Origin: Rhodospirillaceae bacterium
Lineage (GTDB): Bacteria; Pseudomonadota; Alphaproteobacteria; Micavibrionales; Micavibrionaceae
DNA length: 6,128 nt
Assembly: GCA_003452275.1 (NCBI GenBank)
Contig: DMIT01000167.1
Location: 1-6,128, forward strand
Direction of reading: 5' to 3'
In this document: in pieces, positions 5,930 through 6,128 of the stretch
How the letters are laid out: each line of letters begins with the position of its first letter
Position numbering within the stretch: position 1 is the stretch's first letter
Position numbers and translations under genes: made by a program
Notes under the pieces: model-generated
Database searches by the model: none
Seen by the model: only the letters and a program-made list of their open reading frames with translations
Told to the model about the DNA's origin: nothing

Positions 5930-5935
5930 ATTATA
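5930..5935 (-). promoter_or_regulatory. TATAAT -10 box before the degenerate GNAT-like gene
   Basis: The - strand carries a perfect TATAAT here. Transcription would begin near 5923, giving a leader of about 19 nt to TTG 5904 that includes the AAGGGAG site. This is incompatible with use of the ATG at 5928, which would lie upstream of the transcript. At 16-18 nt spacing the -35 hexamer reads ATATGA or similar, with no match to TTGACA. A perfect box can arise by chance in AT-rich DNA. Confidence 0.35.
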
Positions 5936-5945
5936 AAGCTTGGTC

Positions 5946-5968
5946 TTTCGAATCATATTCTATCGAAA
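5946..5968. promoter_or_regulatory. Inverted repeat TTTCGA-N11-TCGAAA, possible operator
   Basis: Perfect 6-bp arms at 5946-5951 and 5963-5968 are separated by 11 nt, centred at 5957. The dyad lies in the divergent region and covers the place where the -35 element of the TATAAT box at 5930-5935 should be (about position -34). That is the geometry of a dimeric regulator site, either an activator replacing a poor -35 or a repressor. No regulator gene is visible to match it, and arms this short can occur by chance. Confidence 0.3.
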
Positions 5969-6019
5969 TTTTCTGAATCGGTTGAGGGGGTAGTAGTGCG
6001 CTGCAACAGGATAAATTTT

Positions 6020-6076
6020 ATGAAAACAAATGAAAGCCTCTTAAAAACTTGGCTTTTTCTGCATATTTCTATATAG
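6020..6076 (+). CDS. Possible 18-codon upstream ORF (leader peptide)
   Basis: ATG 6020-6022 to TAG 6074-6076 encodes MKTNESLLKTWLFLHISI. AGGA at 6008-6011 is spaced 8 nt from the ATG, a good ribosome site. The stop codon overlaps the AGGTGA ribosome site of the next gene (ATG 6085), which would allow coupled translation. A hairpin, AAAGCC (6033-6038) with GGCTTT (6051-6056) running into a T5 stretch, lies inside the ORF. There is no run of one amino acid such as classical attenuation leaders have. It may be a chance ORF. Confidence 0.3.
   Translation: MKTNESLLKTWLFLHISI
6033..6058 (+). promoter_or_regulatory. Hairpin with T-run in the leader of the gene at 6085
   Basis: AAAGCC at 6033-6038 pairs with GGCTTT at 6051-6056 across a 12-nt loop, and a T5 run (6054-6058) overlaps and extends the 3' arm. 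The form is like a weak terminator or attenuator upstream of the + strand gene. The stem is short and half A-T, so stability is low. Confidence 0.25.
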
Positions 6077-6084
6077 GTGACGCC

Positions 6085-6128
6085 ATGTCAGATACATCAA
6101 AACAGCTTTCCGTACCGACAATCGGTGT
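6085..6128 (+). CDS. Start of an unidentified gene, 3' end cut off by window
   Basis: ATG 6085-6087 is preceded by AGGTGA (6075-6080) with a 4-nt gap, a convincing translation start. Only 14 full codons are visible, MSDTSKQLSVPTIG and then a partial codon beginning GT. The polar start has no signal peptide or membrane segment so far. This is too little to assign a family. It is divergent from the gene at 5458-5904 and shares its 5' regulatory region. Confidence 0.55.
   Translation, partial: MSDTSKQLSVPTIG

Noticed and set aside
6050..6075. Promoter TTGGCT/TATATA just before the gene at 6085
   Set aside because: The spacer is only about 15 nt, and transcription would start downstream of the AGGTGA ribosome site, leaving the gene without it.

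Overview
Organism. The window has moderate-to-low GC and tight gene packing. Genes have Shine-Dalgarno sequences, and several junctions overlap or nearly overlap. It looks like a Gram-negative, probably proteobacterial, chromosome. An alphaproteobacterium such as a Zymomonas-like species would fit the base composition and gene style, but no marker gene is present, so this is only a guess. I see no tRNA, rRNA, CRISPR array, complete insertion sequence or replication origin.

Layout. (1) Positions 2-1784, + strand: the 3' part of a class I SAM-dependent methyltransferase-like gene with a membrane-prone C-terminal region, followed 16 nt later by a 363-residue nitroreductase-family flavoprotein. 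The two probably share a transcript. (2) Positions 1813-5173, - strand: a compact operon-like run read right to left. It holds four different GNAT acetyltransferases and then a 12-TM major facilitator transporter. Junctions are +1 nt, a 4-nt ATGA overlap, +28 nt and +9 nt. The nitroreductase and transporter genes converge across 28 nt holding a small hairpin. (3) Positions 5174-5457: an intergenic region with a GC-rich block of about 160 nt (5241-5400, about 53% GC) between very AT-rich flanks. It has two hairpins that pair better as + strand RNA, and an unconvincing 40-codon - strand reading frame. (4) Positions 5458-5904 or 5928, - strand: a small protein that looks like a degenerate GNAT, with a likely TTG start. 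(5) Positions 5929-6084: a divergent regulatory region with a TATAAT box, a 6+6 bp dyad where its -35 should be, and an 18-codon upstream reading frame containing a hairpin. (6) Position 6085 to the end, + strand: the first 15 codons of a gene running out of the window.

How the genes may work together. The four GNATs are too different from each other to be recent tandem copies. Two are RimJ/RimL-like, one resembles polyamine/small-amine acetyltransferases, and one belongs to a group with an atypical acetyl-CoA loop. Their coupling to an MFS exporter-type protein suggests an inactivate-and-expel or modify-and-export module for amine compounds or peptides. That role is inferred from gene context only. 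The most unusual feature is the GNAT array together with the structured GC-rich island immediately upstream of it.
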